The notes: generated by a model from the letters alone, not told the origin. A DNA stretch of 64,000 bases from Austropuccinia psidii (GCA_023105745.1 JALGQZ010000004.1:69243112-69307111); one strand, 5' to 3'. Shown: positions 37,303 to 50,100, numbered from the stretch's first letter. Program-made: numbers and translations.

Positions 37303-38047
37303 TGTCACAGGGGCTCTTCTAAGTGAAGAGGGCCTGGCACTCAGTAAACGGGGACTCACTTATGGAGGGATCAAGGATATGATAAAGAGGAATACACTTG
37401 ATAGCGTTAAGAGATGAATTACTAATAGAAGAAATATAAGAAAATCAGAAGCAGAAGAATAAGAGTAAGAAATAGAAGAGCCAACCACAAACAAGTCCAA
37501 GTCCACTGTTTCAACCTGTCAGAATGAAACGAGAAGTGTTAATAAGGATATGGCCACCCAACTCATACTGTACAGGCAAAGAAAGAAAATGCAAGAACTA
37601 ATTTAATATTTAATAAATATAATAACCAAAATAAGAATAAGAATATTCATAAAATAATAAATAAACTAAATTAATTACCTGGGGAAAAGTCCCCAGGGGG
37701 GAGAAAGAGGGGCTGGTATATGTGAGAATCACCAGCCCTGATCCAGAGAGAGAATTTTCATGAGAAGATTGGATGATTGAATTGAGTCTGGCCAATACAG
37801 GTCCTGTACAAGAGAATTGGTAGTATTGAGTGATCATACAGTTTGGAAATTGTGTATCCAAACTGTATTGGGTAATTTCAACCTGTACAAGTATTGACAG
37901 GCTGTATTTATGAACCAGACTGTATGTATGTTTTAGCAAGGAAGATTGCTGAAACTGAATGCTGGTGCAAATAGTGGATCTGATGCTTTGAGGTGTTTGA
38001 GTGGGTGTATTAATGAACACCCTTACCCCTGGTTAGTAGTTGTTACA
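37303..38047 (-). repeat. 3' LTR of C1 (745 bp)
   Basis: On the minus strand it starts TGTAACAACTACTAACC (38047) and ends AGAGCCCCTGTGACA (37303). It is similar throughout to the C2 LTR. It contains the hairpin at 37678-37697. Confidence 0.8.
37678..37697. repeat. T3-C LTR hairpin, C1 copy
   Basis: CCTGGGGA, AAAG loop, TCCCCAGG: a perfect 8-bp stem. The closing pair next to the loop is A-T here and G-C in C2. Confidence 0.75.
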
Positions 38048-38559
38048 GTATCCCCCTCTTGAAACTGGTGGGCTCCTGAACACCATAATACCCTGCCTCT
38101 GTTGAGTGGCATCTCAATATGCCCACATTTTATCAAAAAATTTTCTTTTTAATTTACATTTCCTCTTGACCATTATCCTTAAAATTGCCTTTCAATTCTT
38201 CCCTTCCAAATTAATTTGATTCCCCCTTTCTCATAACTAGAGTAAGTCTTCCATTTCAAAATATGTCTTTTTCTTCTTCTTATTCAATGAGTCTTTCTTC
38301 TTGGGGCATGGCCTTGGGTTGTATCCCAAAATGATGGCCACTGAGCTCTTCTGCTCAAAAAATGATGCAAAATGAGTATATTAAGGTATACTCAATAGCC
38401 AAGGGCCAACCTGGTGTTGGACCCTTCTTTCCCAGCTGAAAATGTCCTTGAAAAAGTCTTCAAGGGGTCTTGTCCTCATTTGTCTTGGAAATACCTCCCC
38501 CTGGCCTTACCATAGTCTTTTGGGCCTTTGCCCTTGCCAAGGTAATCCTTGATGAATAT

Positions 38560-38925
38560 TAATTTATGGCCTTTTGGGTGAAAATGGGTGTTTTTGCTTC
38601 TATGGCCTTTTTTGGCTTTTTCTTTGTTTTTGGTGTCTTACGGTCCACGGGCCGTACGCCGCGGTCCACGGTCCGTGTGGGCTATTGGAGGCCCCCTGGG
38701 CCCAATTTTTCTGGGGACCCAGGGATGCCTTGGGACCATAAATTGGCCCATGGACCCATATTTCACCTACATGGCCTGGACCCATTGGGAGGGTCCAGGA
38801 CCATCAATATCCTGGCCTCCCCAAAGTTGCAGGGAGGTCCTGGGTGATGAATTAAGCCCCAAAGGGGTCTTGAATCTTCACCTTGGAGGCTTTGAGGGGG
38901 CATAATTGAGTTATGCCCCATTTCC
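38560..38925. other. GC-rich segment upstream of the antisense ORF in C1
   Basis: An abrupt GC- and CpG-rich patch in AT-rich DNA (densest at about 38637-38700, with repeated GGTCCACGG and CCGTACG blocks). A perfect 9-bp inverted repeat GGGGCATAA/TTATGCCCC lies at 38897-38919, just before the first ATG of the antisense ORF at 38926. It may be the promoter of that ORF (inference). The open frames over it (38566-38905) are low-complexity. Confidence 0.45.
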
Positions 38926-40216
38926 TTGAGGTCATTTGTCTTTGACTTGGAGTGGGCTGATTCTGACATATTGAATCTTATGCTCGCATATTCTTCAGTT
39001 ATGAGTTCCAAACTGACTGAACTCACTGAATCTTCTCCTTCTGTGCTGCCACCATCTGTCCTTTGCGGTTCTGGCGTCTTCAGTCAATTGTCTTCACCCT
39101 CCATGGCTTCTTCTGGAAATTTTGATCCTTCCTAAGCATATTATGGCTACAAGGCAGCTGAGGTCCCTGATCCTGCTTGTACTGAGTGTTTGGCCAGGGG
39201 AAAGGATTGCTTTCAACACTACAATCCTCAATATTCAAAGTGCCATTACTGATTCATTGGAAAAAGGCCATGTTGCCGTACTGGGGTGCCAACTTCTAAT
39301 GTCAGGAGGTATTTATGGAGCAGGAAAGATGGGCCTTTTGGGAAAGAGTTCCCAGTTCCTGAGGTAACTACTCCTGATGGAACTTCAGGGTATTCCCGTT
39401 GTGAGTAGCTTTAATACCTTGATTGAAATTGGTACTGATAGCCTTGATGTGGTGACTGGTTCTAGGCAGAGGGATGTGGAAAGGTGGACTAATGTTGGAG
39501 GGCCAATTGCAGCTGGTGGTAAGCCAATATATTCCAGCTCAGAAGTCCCAATCTCCAGGATCAATACTGAAGGGGTAGTGAAAAGGATAAGAAGGATTTC
39601 TGATTCCCCAACTGATCCAGATGCTGAAGGTAGCAATGAGTTGGATGGTGAAAAAGTTGTAGTTGTTTCTCATTCAGTTGACCACCAATCCAGCATTTCC
39701 TCTTCTCAGCCTCTTGCCAACAGATTCCAAAGCCATGTTATTCCCAGTACTCACAGAACTTTCCAACCTGTTCTTTCTTCCATTCCTCCTGCTTCACCAA
39801 GTCCTTCCCATTCCAGGCCTGCCTTGAATCAAGCAGTAAGACCATCACCCAACCAGCCACCCAGGAACTCACCCATAACCACCTCTCAACAACTTCAACC
39901 TATGGCCAGTTGCAGTAGAAGAAGGGATGGATTGTCTCCTTTGCCATTTCCTGCCGCTCAAGTCTTTCAAAGAAGGGATTGTTGGCATATCCAAATTACC
40001 AGAGAACATCCAAATGCGGCAAGTGAAAACCAAGACGCTGTGGCCAGGTTATTTAGGAGAGTTGATAGAAATAGCAGAGAGGTGATTATTTATGAAAATG
40101 ATACAACTATTACGGGTACTGCTTCAGAAGAGATGGCTGCAAAATTTGCCTGGTATGAAGATGAGTTGATAAGTGACTTTCAGAGAACCTTTGATGATTT
40201 AGGTAGAGATAAATAG
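38926..40216 (+). pseudogene. Antisense accessory ORF of C1 with Zn2Cys6-like zinc cluster
   Basis: Runs opposite to pol, between pol and the 3' LTR. The first frame starts at 38926, meets TAA at 39133, continues through a Cys-rich block (39178-39273), meets TGA at 39250 and ends about 39384. Similarity then appears to continue one frame over (39377-40216, 279 codons) with a Ser/Pro-rich middle and a charged C-terminus rich in Arg, Glu and Asp. The Cys spacing is C-x2-C-x6-C-x10-C-x2-[TGA]-x6-C, the GAL4-type Zn2Cys6 pattern with the fifth Cys replaced by a stop one base away from a Cys codon. Flanks on both sides match C2 noncoding DNA, but C2 lacks the ORF. I recall similar proteins among rust hypotheticals (unverified). 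Function unknown; a DNA-binding role is inference. Confidence 0.6.
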
Positions 40217-40450
40217 TTTCCTTGTCTTTGTTTGTGTTTTTTTTTGACTTCTATCCTCACTCTTATAGCGACTAAGATGAAAAAATAAATGGAACCTCCC
40301 AATACATGACTTGGGTGGGGATGCTGCTGCTTTAAAGAATTAAAAAGAAAACAAAATTATGCAAGTAAAGAAAAGAAAGAAAAAGAGATAAAGAAATTCC
40401 TGATGGTTTGTCCTTCTTGTAGTGAGTTGCTTGAGTTTGGCCAAGAATGT

Positions 40451-40862
40451 CTGAAAATGAAAACCAAGCGTTTGATGCTCACAGAGTAGCCAAGGTAATG
40501 TTTTACAAGAAGTAGAACCCTCAGGGATGCATACCAGGAGGTGGAACTTACTTTCATAACTCCCACTCCCCACCAAGCACCATAACATGAAACAAATTTC
40601 AATAAATGAATTGAAGTAATGAAAGTCTTGAATAATGATGATTGGCATAAATTGAAATATTGATAAAGAGAAAAGAAAAGAAAAAAGAAAGAAGAGATTG
40701 GGCCATATCTTGATAAGGTCCAAATCGGAGGTTATTGATGTTTCATGCTTCCTGAATCTGTCCAAAAAGTTAACAAGTGCTCAAAAAGTGGCCAAGGGGA
40801 TGCTTACAACAACATATGGGTAGAATAACCCCTCAAAGGTGCATGCCAGGAGAGGGACTTAC
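40451..40862 (-). other. Duplicated intron-like cassettes after the C1 chromodomain
   Basis: Two tandem units about 307 bases apart. Each has on the minus strand GTAAGT and, 101-105 nt later, a pyrimidine-rich run ending CAG. The first spans 40862-40758 and the second 40551-40451. The pol stop TGA (40867-40865) sits directly before the first donor. Both recur in C2. Confidence 0.45.
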
Positions 40863-40864
40863 TT

Positions 40865-43800
40865 TCATAGCTTCTTCTCCCCACCAAGCCCCATAAATAA
40901 AACTCTTGAGGTATTTGGACCAGGCTTACCAAGATACAATGAATGGCAATCCTTGACAAGGTATGGTGAGTTGGTAAGGTTGGAAGCTGGTTCCCAGCTT
41001 GTTCTTTCTGGGTCTTCACTGAATTCTTTCCACTCTACAAGATACCATAATTTACCTCTCTTAAGTTTGGAGTCCAGAACCTGAGCCACTTCCCATTCTT
41101 CTTGCTCCTCCACTAAAGCTGGTGGTGGCGGCAATTGATGTCAATTTGCGATAGCTGATTGCTTCACTGGCTCAAATAAGGACACATGGAATACAGGGTG
41201 AACTGATTTGCATTGTTGAGGAAACTTGAGGTGGTATGCATGACTTCCAATCTTCTTAATGACTTCAAATGGTCCCAGCCATCTTTCTGGAAGTTTCTTG
41301 GTGGGTCTTGTAGTATTGATGTTCTTGGAAGCTAGCAATACCTTATCCCCAGGTTGGAAATAAGGTGGAATTTCTCTATTTCTATCTGCATACTTCTTGA
41401 ACCTCTTTATTGCTGACTCTAATTCTTCTTTGACAACTTGCTGTACTGATTGGATTTTTGCTGATAACTTTCCAGCAGTTGAGTCTTGAGAAAAATGGAT
41501 TGAGTCAAAGCTGGGATTTCTTTCATAAATGGTGAAAAAAGGTGATTGCTTTGTTGATTAATGTTCTGCATTATTATAGGAAAGTTGAGCCAGAGGGAGC
41601 CAGGTGTTCCAGTCATCCAGATGGTAACTGACATACATCCAAAGATACTGTTCTAGAATCTGATTTACCCTCTCTGTCTGTCCATCTGTTTCAGGATGAA
41701 ATGAAGTTGAAAGATCTCTTGATATCTTGAGCTGCTGACATAATTGACTCCAGAATGATGAAACAAATAAAGAACCTCTATCACTAACAATACTGACCTG
41801 AAGGCCATGTTTGGAAAATACATGACTAATGAACATTTGAGCCAAGTCCAGGGAACTGATTGTTCCATAAGTTGGAATGAAGATTGCCATTTTTGAGAAT
41901 CTGTCCACAACTACTAAAATTGAATCAAAGTTATTTGACAGTGGAAATTGAGTGATAAAGTCCATTGATAATGAATTCCAAGGACCAGATGGAATTGAAA
42001 GAGGCTTGAGTAATCCAAACTTCTTATGATGAATGTTCTTGTTTCTTGAACATTGCTGGCATGAGGACACATAGTCCTTAATGAATTGATTCATGCCAGC
42101 CCAATAATAAGCCCTCTTGATGAGCTTGAGGTTCTTCTCCTGGCCAGGATGGCCAGCCAATGGTGAGTCATGACACTTTTGAAGAACATTGAGTTGGATT
42201 TCTTCATTGCTTGGGATTACCATTCTATCTTTGAATAATAATAACTTTGCTTGAGGCTCAAGAGAATAATCTGGAACTGATTCACCTCTTATTAGTTGCT
42301 TTAGTATTTCTTTATAGTCTTTATCTTGCCATACTTCTTTTTGAATCTTGTAAACTAAATCTGAGAATATTTCCACTTTGATTGAGAAGAATCTTGACTC
42401 TTGAATTCCATCTTGCTTGATTACTTGATGAAAATTATGAGGATTCTTGCTGATGAAGTCCACCCCCCTCTCTGGGTACACGTTGTCCCAACATGACAAG
42501 GCATCTGGTAAAGTAGCCAGCCTGCCAGGGAAGTAAGTAATAGTGAAGTGAAACTCAGAAAGAAATTCAGCCCAATGGGCCTGATGATGAGTAAGGACTT
42601 TAGAAGACATGAAATAGTGAAGGGAAGAGTGGTCTATCAAGACCTCAAAAGGATTGGAAAGAGAAAGAAGGAAGGCTCTCCAGCGCTTGAGAGCCCAAAC
42701 TATGCCAAGGAATTCCTTGTCATGAACTTCATAGTTGAGCTCAGCTGGAAGCAGCTTGCGACTATCAAATGCAATGGGATGCTTTCCTGAGTCATTCACC
42801 TGACTCAGTACAGAACCCAAAGCATAATCAGAAGAATCAGTATCCACTATAGTTGGTATAGAAGGATTGAAATGAGCAAGGATAGGTGCAGTGGTGAATG
42901 CTTCTTTGAATATTTGAAACTGGCTAAGAGCTTCCTCATTGAAGATAAAGGGAGAGTCTTTTTTGAGAAGGGAAGTGAGAGAAGTGATTTTTTTAGAGTA
43001 ATTTTTTATGAAACAATGATAAAAATAGGCAAAGACAAGAAAGGATTGAAGAGCCTTGATGTTTCTGGGCTGAGGCCAATTGAAGATTTTCTGAACTTTT
43101 GAAAAATCCATCTTGAGGCCTTCACTTGAAACAACATATCCCAAGTATTCCAAACTTGAAGCATGGAGTACACACTTGAAGGCTTCAGCAAAAAAATTAT
43201 TCTCTATCAGCCTTTGGAGGACAGAGGTCACATGTTTGACATGTTCCTCCTCAGAAATTGAGAAAACCATAATATCATCTAGATAAACCACAGCAAACAC
43301 ATCCAAAAAATCTGCAAATATATCATTCACTACATTCTGGAAAGAAGCTGGAGCATTGGTCAAACCAAATGGCATGACCAAATACTCATAACTACCATAC
43401 TTGGTTCTAAAAGCAGTTAAGTGCTCATGCCCCTCTTTGATTCTCAGAAGGGTATATGCACCACACAGGTCTATCTTGGAGAAGATAGTTGAACCGTTGA
43501 ATACAGTAAGGAGCTGGTTCATAAGAGGAACAGGATAACTGTTCTTCCAAGTGACAGCATTAGGTTTGTGGTAGTCAACACACAAACAAAGACCTCCATC
43601 CTTTTTCTTGACAAAAAGGACAGGTGCCCCTGTTGAAGAGGGGCTAGGTCTTATGAAACCTTTCTCTAAATTCTCTGAAATGTAGGCCTGCAGTGTTTCT
43701 GACTCTTGGATTGATAATGAGTAGATAACACCAATTGGAGGTAGAAGACCCTCCAATTTGATATGATGATCCCAGGCACAGTGTGGAGGAAGCTTCTCTG

Positions 43801-44040
43801 ATTTCACCTTGGAGAATACATCCAAATAATGGTGATAAGCAGAAGTGACTACCTTCACCACAGTTTCAATCTCTTCTGGCTCTTCCTCCTCATCGCACTG
43901 CTCCTCCAGGGAGGCATGAAAAGATAAAGGAGGAATGTTCATATCCCCTTGAAAGAGATGAAGTGAAGATATAGCAACATCCTCTCCAACATCTTTTATC
44001 TCTTTAAAGACTTCATCTCTTAATGGAAGGGAAGGTGTCT
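40865..44040 (-). pseudogene. C1 pol (RT, RNase H, integrase, chromodomain), two in-frame stops
   Basis: One frame throughout, with a TAA at 41558-41560 and a TGA at 41141-41143 as the only breaks. The clear protein starts at MNIPPLSF (43942), but the frame is open back to about 44035. RT carries YLDD (near 43273-43284). RNase H, an integrase HHCC finger (about 42160-42040) and a D,D,E core (about 41960-41660) follow. The C-terminal chromodomain (41100-40930) has the typical W-x-V...YLVEWK...WEP pattern. Such domains are known to steer integration of chromoviruses toward modified chromatin. Protease and gag are missing upstream, where a T3-B LTR fragment begins. Closest relative in the window is the pol of C2. 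Confidence 0.85.
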
Positions 44041-44043
44041 TAG

Positions 44044-45022
44044 AAATGGGGTGGAAAGGGTGCTAGACCTTTCCACGCAGAGGAAGTGAAGATTTTTCAC
44101 TCTCTGAGAAACGCTTGTGGTTTGCAAAGACCTGTATTAGCCTGTATTGGGCTCAGATGTGGTTTTGAAACCACATCTGGGCAGTTTTCACCAATACAGG
44201 GTGAAAACTTTTATCTGAGGATCTCACAGCCTGATTCTGACGTGTATGACGCATAGAATGCTGTACAGAAACTGTATGGGACCCCAGTATTGACTGAAAT
44301 ATGAGGTATTGAAGTAAAAACAAGCTCCTTTGTCTATTTGACACCTCATATTCATGCTTATGGGATATTATCCCATGGTAAGGCTGTATATGACAGCAGG
44401 TGGGAATCTGACCTTAAAACAGCCATACCTTTGTCAATTCTTGAGATGTCAACCTCAAAATTGGTTCAGTGTGTAGCCCTGTATGTGCTCTACACAATGG
44501 TACCTCATTTGATATGGGTATCATTCAATATGGCAAAGTTATCCCATGTACAAGATTTTTGTACATTTGCGTGTTTTAGGCAAAAAGCTGTATTAAGCTT
44601 ATCTGCCCCATAACCTTTGTTCTAGTTGAGCTATGGGGAAATGGATGACACCATAAGATAGCCCTGATTGTGCTCTTTCCAAAAAGACCCCACTTTAGGT
44701 ATCTCACGCTAAAACTGCAAAGGTTAGATGGGAGGTGAATGTTTTCTTCACCCTTATTTGGCCTGAATTTGGCCATAGCTCAAGTAATACGGGTGCTAGC
44801 TCAGCTTGGCTAGTACCATTGGATATCCCTGGCTTAGAGCTTCATTTTGAATACCCATTTGATGGGGTTAATCCTCTCCTTATGAATTTTGGATGAGAGG
44901 TGAAAATTAAGGTTTATGCTCGGCAATAACTTTGTTATTCTTTGTCCTATGGTGATGGGACTTATACTTTCAGAAAGGGGTGAGTTTCCTCTTTCTTTTT
45001 ATCCCCTTTGAGCTGATTTGGC
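44044..45022 (-). repeat. T3-B LTR fragment between C1 and C2
   Basis: Aligns with 15905-16875 of the B1 LTR without either end. On the left it abuts C1 pol; on the right it is interrupted by the C2 LTR at 45023. The short frames inside (44153-44344, 44338-44613) match those in the B1 LTR. Confidence 0.8.
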
Positions 45023-45043
45023 TGTCAAAGGGGCCCTTCTAAA
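45023..45043 (-). repeat. Distal end of the C2 3' LTR
   Basis: TGTCAAAGGGGCCCTTCTAAA, the same as the start of the C2 5' LTR at 63648 apart from small changes. It ends in TAAA, which is repeated at 55256-55259 beyond T3-D. Confidence 0.75.
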
Positions 45044-46993
45044 CTTTAAGGTTTGACTATGAAACAATAAGTAAAAATTACTGATATTTTACTTATTGTA
45101 CTATGAATGTCCTTATAAATGAAATAAATATGATAAAAATAATTATAATAATAAAGAATTATTATAATTATGGCATAAAAAAAATTATATTATCAATTAA
45201 ATATGATAATATAGTTTATATTATAAAATATAATATAATAAAATAAATATATTAATATTTTTAATGGCACTTTATTATTGCTACAAACAAATAATAAAGG
45301 CGTAAAAAATTGTTTTTTATTAATAAAAAACAATTAATAACAATAATATTACCAATATTCAAGTTATAAATTAATATAAATACTATTTATATTAATTAAA
45401 GAATTATTAAAGTAATAATAAAGAGAAAATAACCTACTTTTAATACTTAATATAATAATTTTGAAATATTTTACGCCAAATAATGTAAATAATCCAAATT
45501 GTATTTACAATAAAAAATAGCGAAAATTACAAATATTCTTGATTTTTACATGGAAATGAGATTTTAGAGAGATTTTTAGCAAAAACAATTAAATAAATGA
45601 TTTAATCACGTCAAAATTGATGATTATAGTAAGATGATCTTTGGTCTTTAATAATATAAAAAGATTTATATATAAATAATAAAGATATTAACTTTTAATT
45701 TAATTGATTTAATGTTTTTGATGCATCTGAGGGGAAAACAGAGTAAAAAAAGCTCTATTTATAGTAAATACCTCCCTCCTAGAGTCCAACAGGCTTCTAG
45801 TAGACGTGTACTGATCATATCCACTGGAATTGATCAATATTTTAAGGTTTGGTGATGATTACATCATGATCAAACCATATTACATCATTATTACACCATT
45901 ATTTAGAGTTATCACTATAATTCTAGGTTTGATGACGTCAAAGGCTTGGAAGAACCCCAAAATTCGTGGATTTTATTATTTTTGATAATACACTCATAGT
46001 ATTCACCAATTGTATCACTCATATGACTGTTAAACTTAATTTAAGGTTACAGTAAGTGATCATAAATGATCAAATTAAGCTCAAACTTTGATCCTTAATA
46101 ACTTTCAAGATTTACACTCTACAGCAAATCAGATATTGAATTCTAATAGCTTGGCATAACCGTATTATGCTGCAAAGAGCATTTCATTACATCATCAAAA
46201 CTCTATTTTTGATGATTTTCCTTGTAACTCATCTTTTCTGTCGAAATTTAATGTTTTAAACTTCAAACTATGATTTCAAGGGGTTATACCTTGAATATTA
46301 TAGTAAAAAATACATAATTATTCACGAATGAACTAGTAAAATACAACTGTCTACTTTATTTTTAAGTTTGGACCACTTTCACAACAAAGTGGTCAACAGC
46401 TCTGTTGATTTTAATCAATAAGTCCTTACAGGTTTCAACCTTGTTTATAGCTTGTGAAATAAACTTCATTTCTGTATTCCTACAGTAATTATGTGATGAC
46501 TTTATTTTTGGCTCATCACTCTATCATGTATATGTCAAGAGATACTAGCTAAAATACTTGAATATATGCGTTGACCAAAAAAGTGCATATATTCAGGTTA
46601 ATTCCTTAAGTATTAATTTTGAAGCTTAGCTTCTTAATTGTTTTATATGTGTATTTTTATGGAGAATCCAATGGTACAGTTTATTTCACATTTTGTTTCA
46701 TTGGTCTTTGAAATAAGTAAGGATTTGTGTTTCTTATAAGGTGTTATTACTTATAACTTATTAAATATTGACTTTACAGATATTCCATAAAAATGGTATA
46801 TGTGTATTTTACCATGGGAATCCAATGGTATAATCTATTTCACATGTTTGTTAATTGGTTTTTAAGTTAAACCAAGTTTTATGCCAATTTATGGTATTTT
46901 TGTAGGTTTAAGGTAATTATTTTTAATGTATAATTATATTAAATATTTCTTGTGACCTTTTTTGGGTATGTGGTCATATCTCAAAGGTTCACA
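45044..46993 (-). repeat. 3' LTR of T3-D (1,950 bp)
   Basis: On the minus strand it starts TGTGAACCTTTGAG (46993), directly after a polypurine tract, and ends near CAAACCTTAAAG (45044; the end differs from the 5' LTR). It contains TGACGTCA at 45933-45940, also present in the 5' LTR. Confidence 0.85.
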
Positions 46994-47111
46994 TTCCCTA
47001 CCACCAAAAAGGATTGTACCACAATCTGATATGTGTAATTAGGGTATCATCCACTGTCCTACCTCTTCAATAGACTTTGTTAGTCTTGAAGCTCAATAAT
47101 ACTTAACTTTT

Positions 47112-50100
47112 CTATTTTTCAGGCTTTCTTTCATGTCTGAGCTTTCTTAGTAGCTTATCATCATTTGTTATATCTTTCTCAAGTAGCTATTCATCTTCTT
47201 GAGTTGAATTTCTATACCTTACAACGTATTCTCTTTCTTTTTTGTTTCTTGGCCTTCTTTCTTTAAGGACTTTTACTATTTTCTTTTCCTCTCCTTCTTC
47301 CAAGGGGGGAATTTCAAGTGGGGGTTTATTTCTTAGTGGAAATAACTCCTTGTCACTTGAGCTGTAAGGTTTTATCAGACTTACAGGGAAAGGTGTGTGT
47401 TTGTTCATTAGTTCACCTGTGAGTTCCAATTGCACAGCACTTGGTCCAAGAAGTGCTTTTATCATAAATGGTCCTGCAAAGGAATCTTTTAATTTCTTTG
47501 GGCCTTTTATGTTATTGAAATTAAGGGTTGATACTAGGACCAAGTCTCCTATTTTGAAGTCAGGTGGCTTATGACTTTTATCCTATCTTTCTTTTGCATA
47601 TTTGAAAGAGTCCTGCATAAATCTGTTTGCATGGTGTCTTGCCTTGTCAAGCATTATATTAAAACTGCTTGCTGTTGGATGGATATCCACTAAGTCCTTT
47701 TTGAGGGTATCATAAGGAAGTCTTGGATTCCAACCTTTTTCTAGCATTGGTGGTGTTTTGCCAGTAGAAGAATGGATTGATGTTTTATATGCCAGTTCAA
47801 GAGCTGGTATTAGTGTACACCAATCATGGGTAAAACCATCAGAATGTTTGAATTCTAGCCCACAAGCACCAAATCTTCTGATCATGTCCTCTAAGGTCTG
47901 TATCATTCTTTCTGCTAAACCATCAGTTTGAGGATGGTAAGCTGTTGAGAATGATAACTTTGTCCCAAACAAGTTATGGAGATTTGTCAATAATGCTGAA
48001 GTGAACTTTGGGTCTCTGTCACTTATAATATTCTGGAATAAGCCTGTATGGCCAATAACTTTATTCCATATCATTATGGCTGTGTCCATAGCTGTGTCAT
48101 CTTTATGACATGGTAGGAACATGGGAGTTTTGCTATACCTGTCAACCAATACTAGGCATGCATTATAGCTTCTGTCTCCTCCTGGAGGTAATTCTGTTAC
48201 CCAATCCATATGAACTATTTCCCAAGGGGATTTTGGTTCTTGGATTTGGATCATCATTCCAAATTTCTTTCCTGTGGCTCTGTTGGCTTTTTGACATCTG
48301 TCACAGTTTTTGCAGTATTCTATAACATCTTTCTTCCAATTTGGCCACCAAGAGCAGGTTTTCACCCTCTCTAGTGTTCTGTCTTCTGAAAGGTGTCCAG
48401 TTGCAACACTATCATGCCACTCATGTAGAATAGTGTTTATCAGGGTTCTATCTGTTAAGGCCATAACACATGTGTGTTTTGTTCTATGGTAAAGGATTCC
48501 ATCAAGGAGGTGGAATCTTCCTTCATCATATGCCTTTTTCCATGTTTCATCTAGCTTTGATGAAAGTGATGGGTCTTTGCAGTCTTTCATTAGAAGTTTG
48601 CTTAATATATGGCAATTTTTGTCTATCTTATAGCTTTCTTTAATTTGGCTAAAGAATTCTGTGCCAATGTCTGTAACACATATTCCTTCTATATGGTGTT
48701 CTTCTTGTGGTACCCATGCTGGATTGTCAGGGGTATTTGCTAGAGCCCATCTGCTAAGACCATCTGCATTTTTGTGAATATTACCAGATTTATAAACAAT
48801 AATCATATTTCCTCTATATTCTTGGATAGCAATTTGCCATCTCAGCATATGTCTATTTGGAGTTTTCATATTTAATAGAGATTTTACAGCATTACAGTTT
48901 GTAATCACATAAAATACTGTTCCATCCAAGTAGTAGTGTAATTTTTCTAAAGCCCACACTAAGCAGAGGCATTCCATTTGGCTTGCTCCATATCTTGCTT
49001 CTGTCAGCTTTATCTGTCTTGAAATAAAACAAATTGGTCCTTCCACTGGTTTATCATTGATAATTTGTGTCTGGTGTAGTGCAGCACCCAGTCCTTTTCC
49101 ACAAGCATCAATGTAAAGTTTGAAGGGTAGTTTCCAATCTGGCATTAGAAGAAATGGGGCATTTGTTAAGGAATTTTTCAATTCTTCATATGCCTTGACT
49201 CTTTTTTCTGTCATTTCATAGACTGTTTGTTGGTCACATAGCTTATACAAGGATTTAGCAATTTTTGCAAAGTCCTTTATATGCTGTCTATAGTAACTAG
49301 CAAATCCTAGAAATGATTTCATTCATTTTTTTGTTTGAGGCATTGGCTTAAGTAGTACTGCTGCTACTTTATTCTTGTCTATGCCTAGACTAAGTCCAGA
49401 TACAACATGTCCTAGTGCTTTTAATTCACTGTATGAAAAATGACATTTTTTCAAGGAAATTTTCATATTCACTTGGACTATTTTTTGTAGTACCCTTTCT
49501 AGTCTTGTAAGGTGATTTTCCCAAGTTTCTGAGCAAACTATAATATCATCAATATAGATAATTAACCATCCTTCTGATGATTATTCAGGAAATATGGTAT
49601 TCATCATTCCTTGATAATGGGAAGGTGCATTTTTTATGCCAAATGGCATTCTTAAGTATTCAAAAATTCCACAGTGGACTATTATCCTCAGTAGTTTTTT
49701 GGCATTGTCTGTTAAGAAATTTTGATGAAAACCCTTTAAGGCATCCATGGCTGTGATGAACTTAGCTTGTGACAATTGTGTCAATGTCTCATGAATCCTG
49801 GGTATTGGATACCTGTCTGGAATGGTATAGGTGTTCAGGGCTCTGAAGTCTCCTACCATCCTTGATTTTCCATTATGCCAAGCTATAATTACAGGTGTAG
49901 TGACTTCTACCTGTTCATTATGTCCCACCTTTCTTAATACTCCAAGGTCCATTAATTCTTCAATGTGTACCTCTAAGGCTTCTCTAGCCCTTGGACTAGC
50001 TGGGTAAGCAGGTCGCCTTAGTAAAGGTTGGTAAGGTTTTTCCACATTAAGAATTATATCCACGTCATGTCCAATTATGGCACCTAGTGGCTTTTTGTCA

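Larger units (their letters stand above)
37303..44043 (-). mobile_element. T3-C copy C1, chromodomain-bearing Ty3/gypsy element, 5' part lost
   Basis: On the minus strand: pol from 44040 to 40865, a 2.8-kb 3' region with duplicated intron-like cassettes and an antisense ORF, a polypurine tract (AAGAGGGGGATA, about 38049-38060) and a 3' LTR (38047-37303). Gag, protease and 5' LTR are absent; at 44043 similarity to C2 stops and a T3-B LTR fragment begins. Confidence 0.8.

Noticed and set aside
38566..38905. Overlapping ORFs of 93 and 105 codons as genes
   Set aside because: They are low-complexity Gly/Pro products of the GC-rich patch, open on several frames and both strands, with no domain.
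40340..40765. ORF of 141 codons after the C1 chromodomain
   Set aside because: It reads through the duplicated noncoding unit; the equivalent in C2 differs in frame and length.
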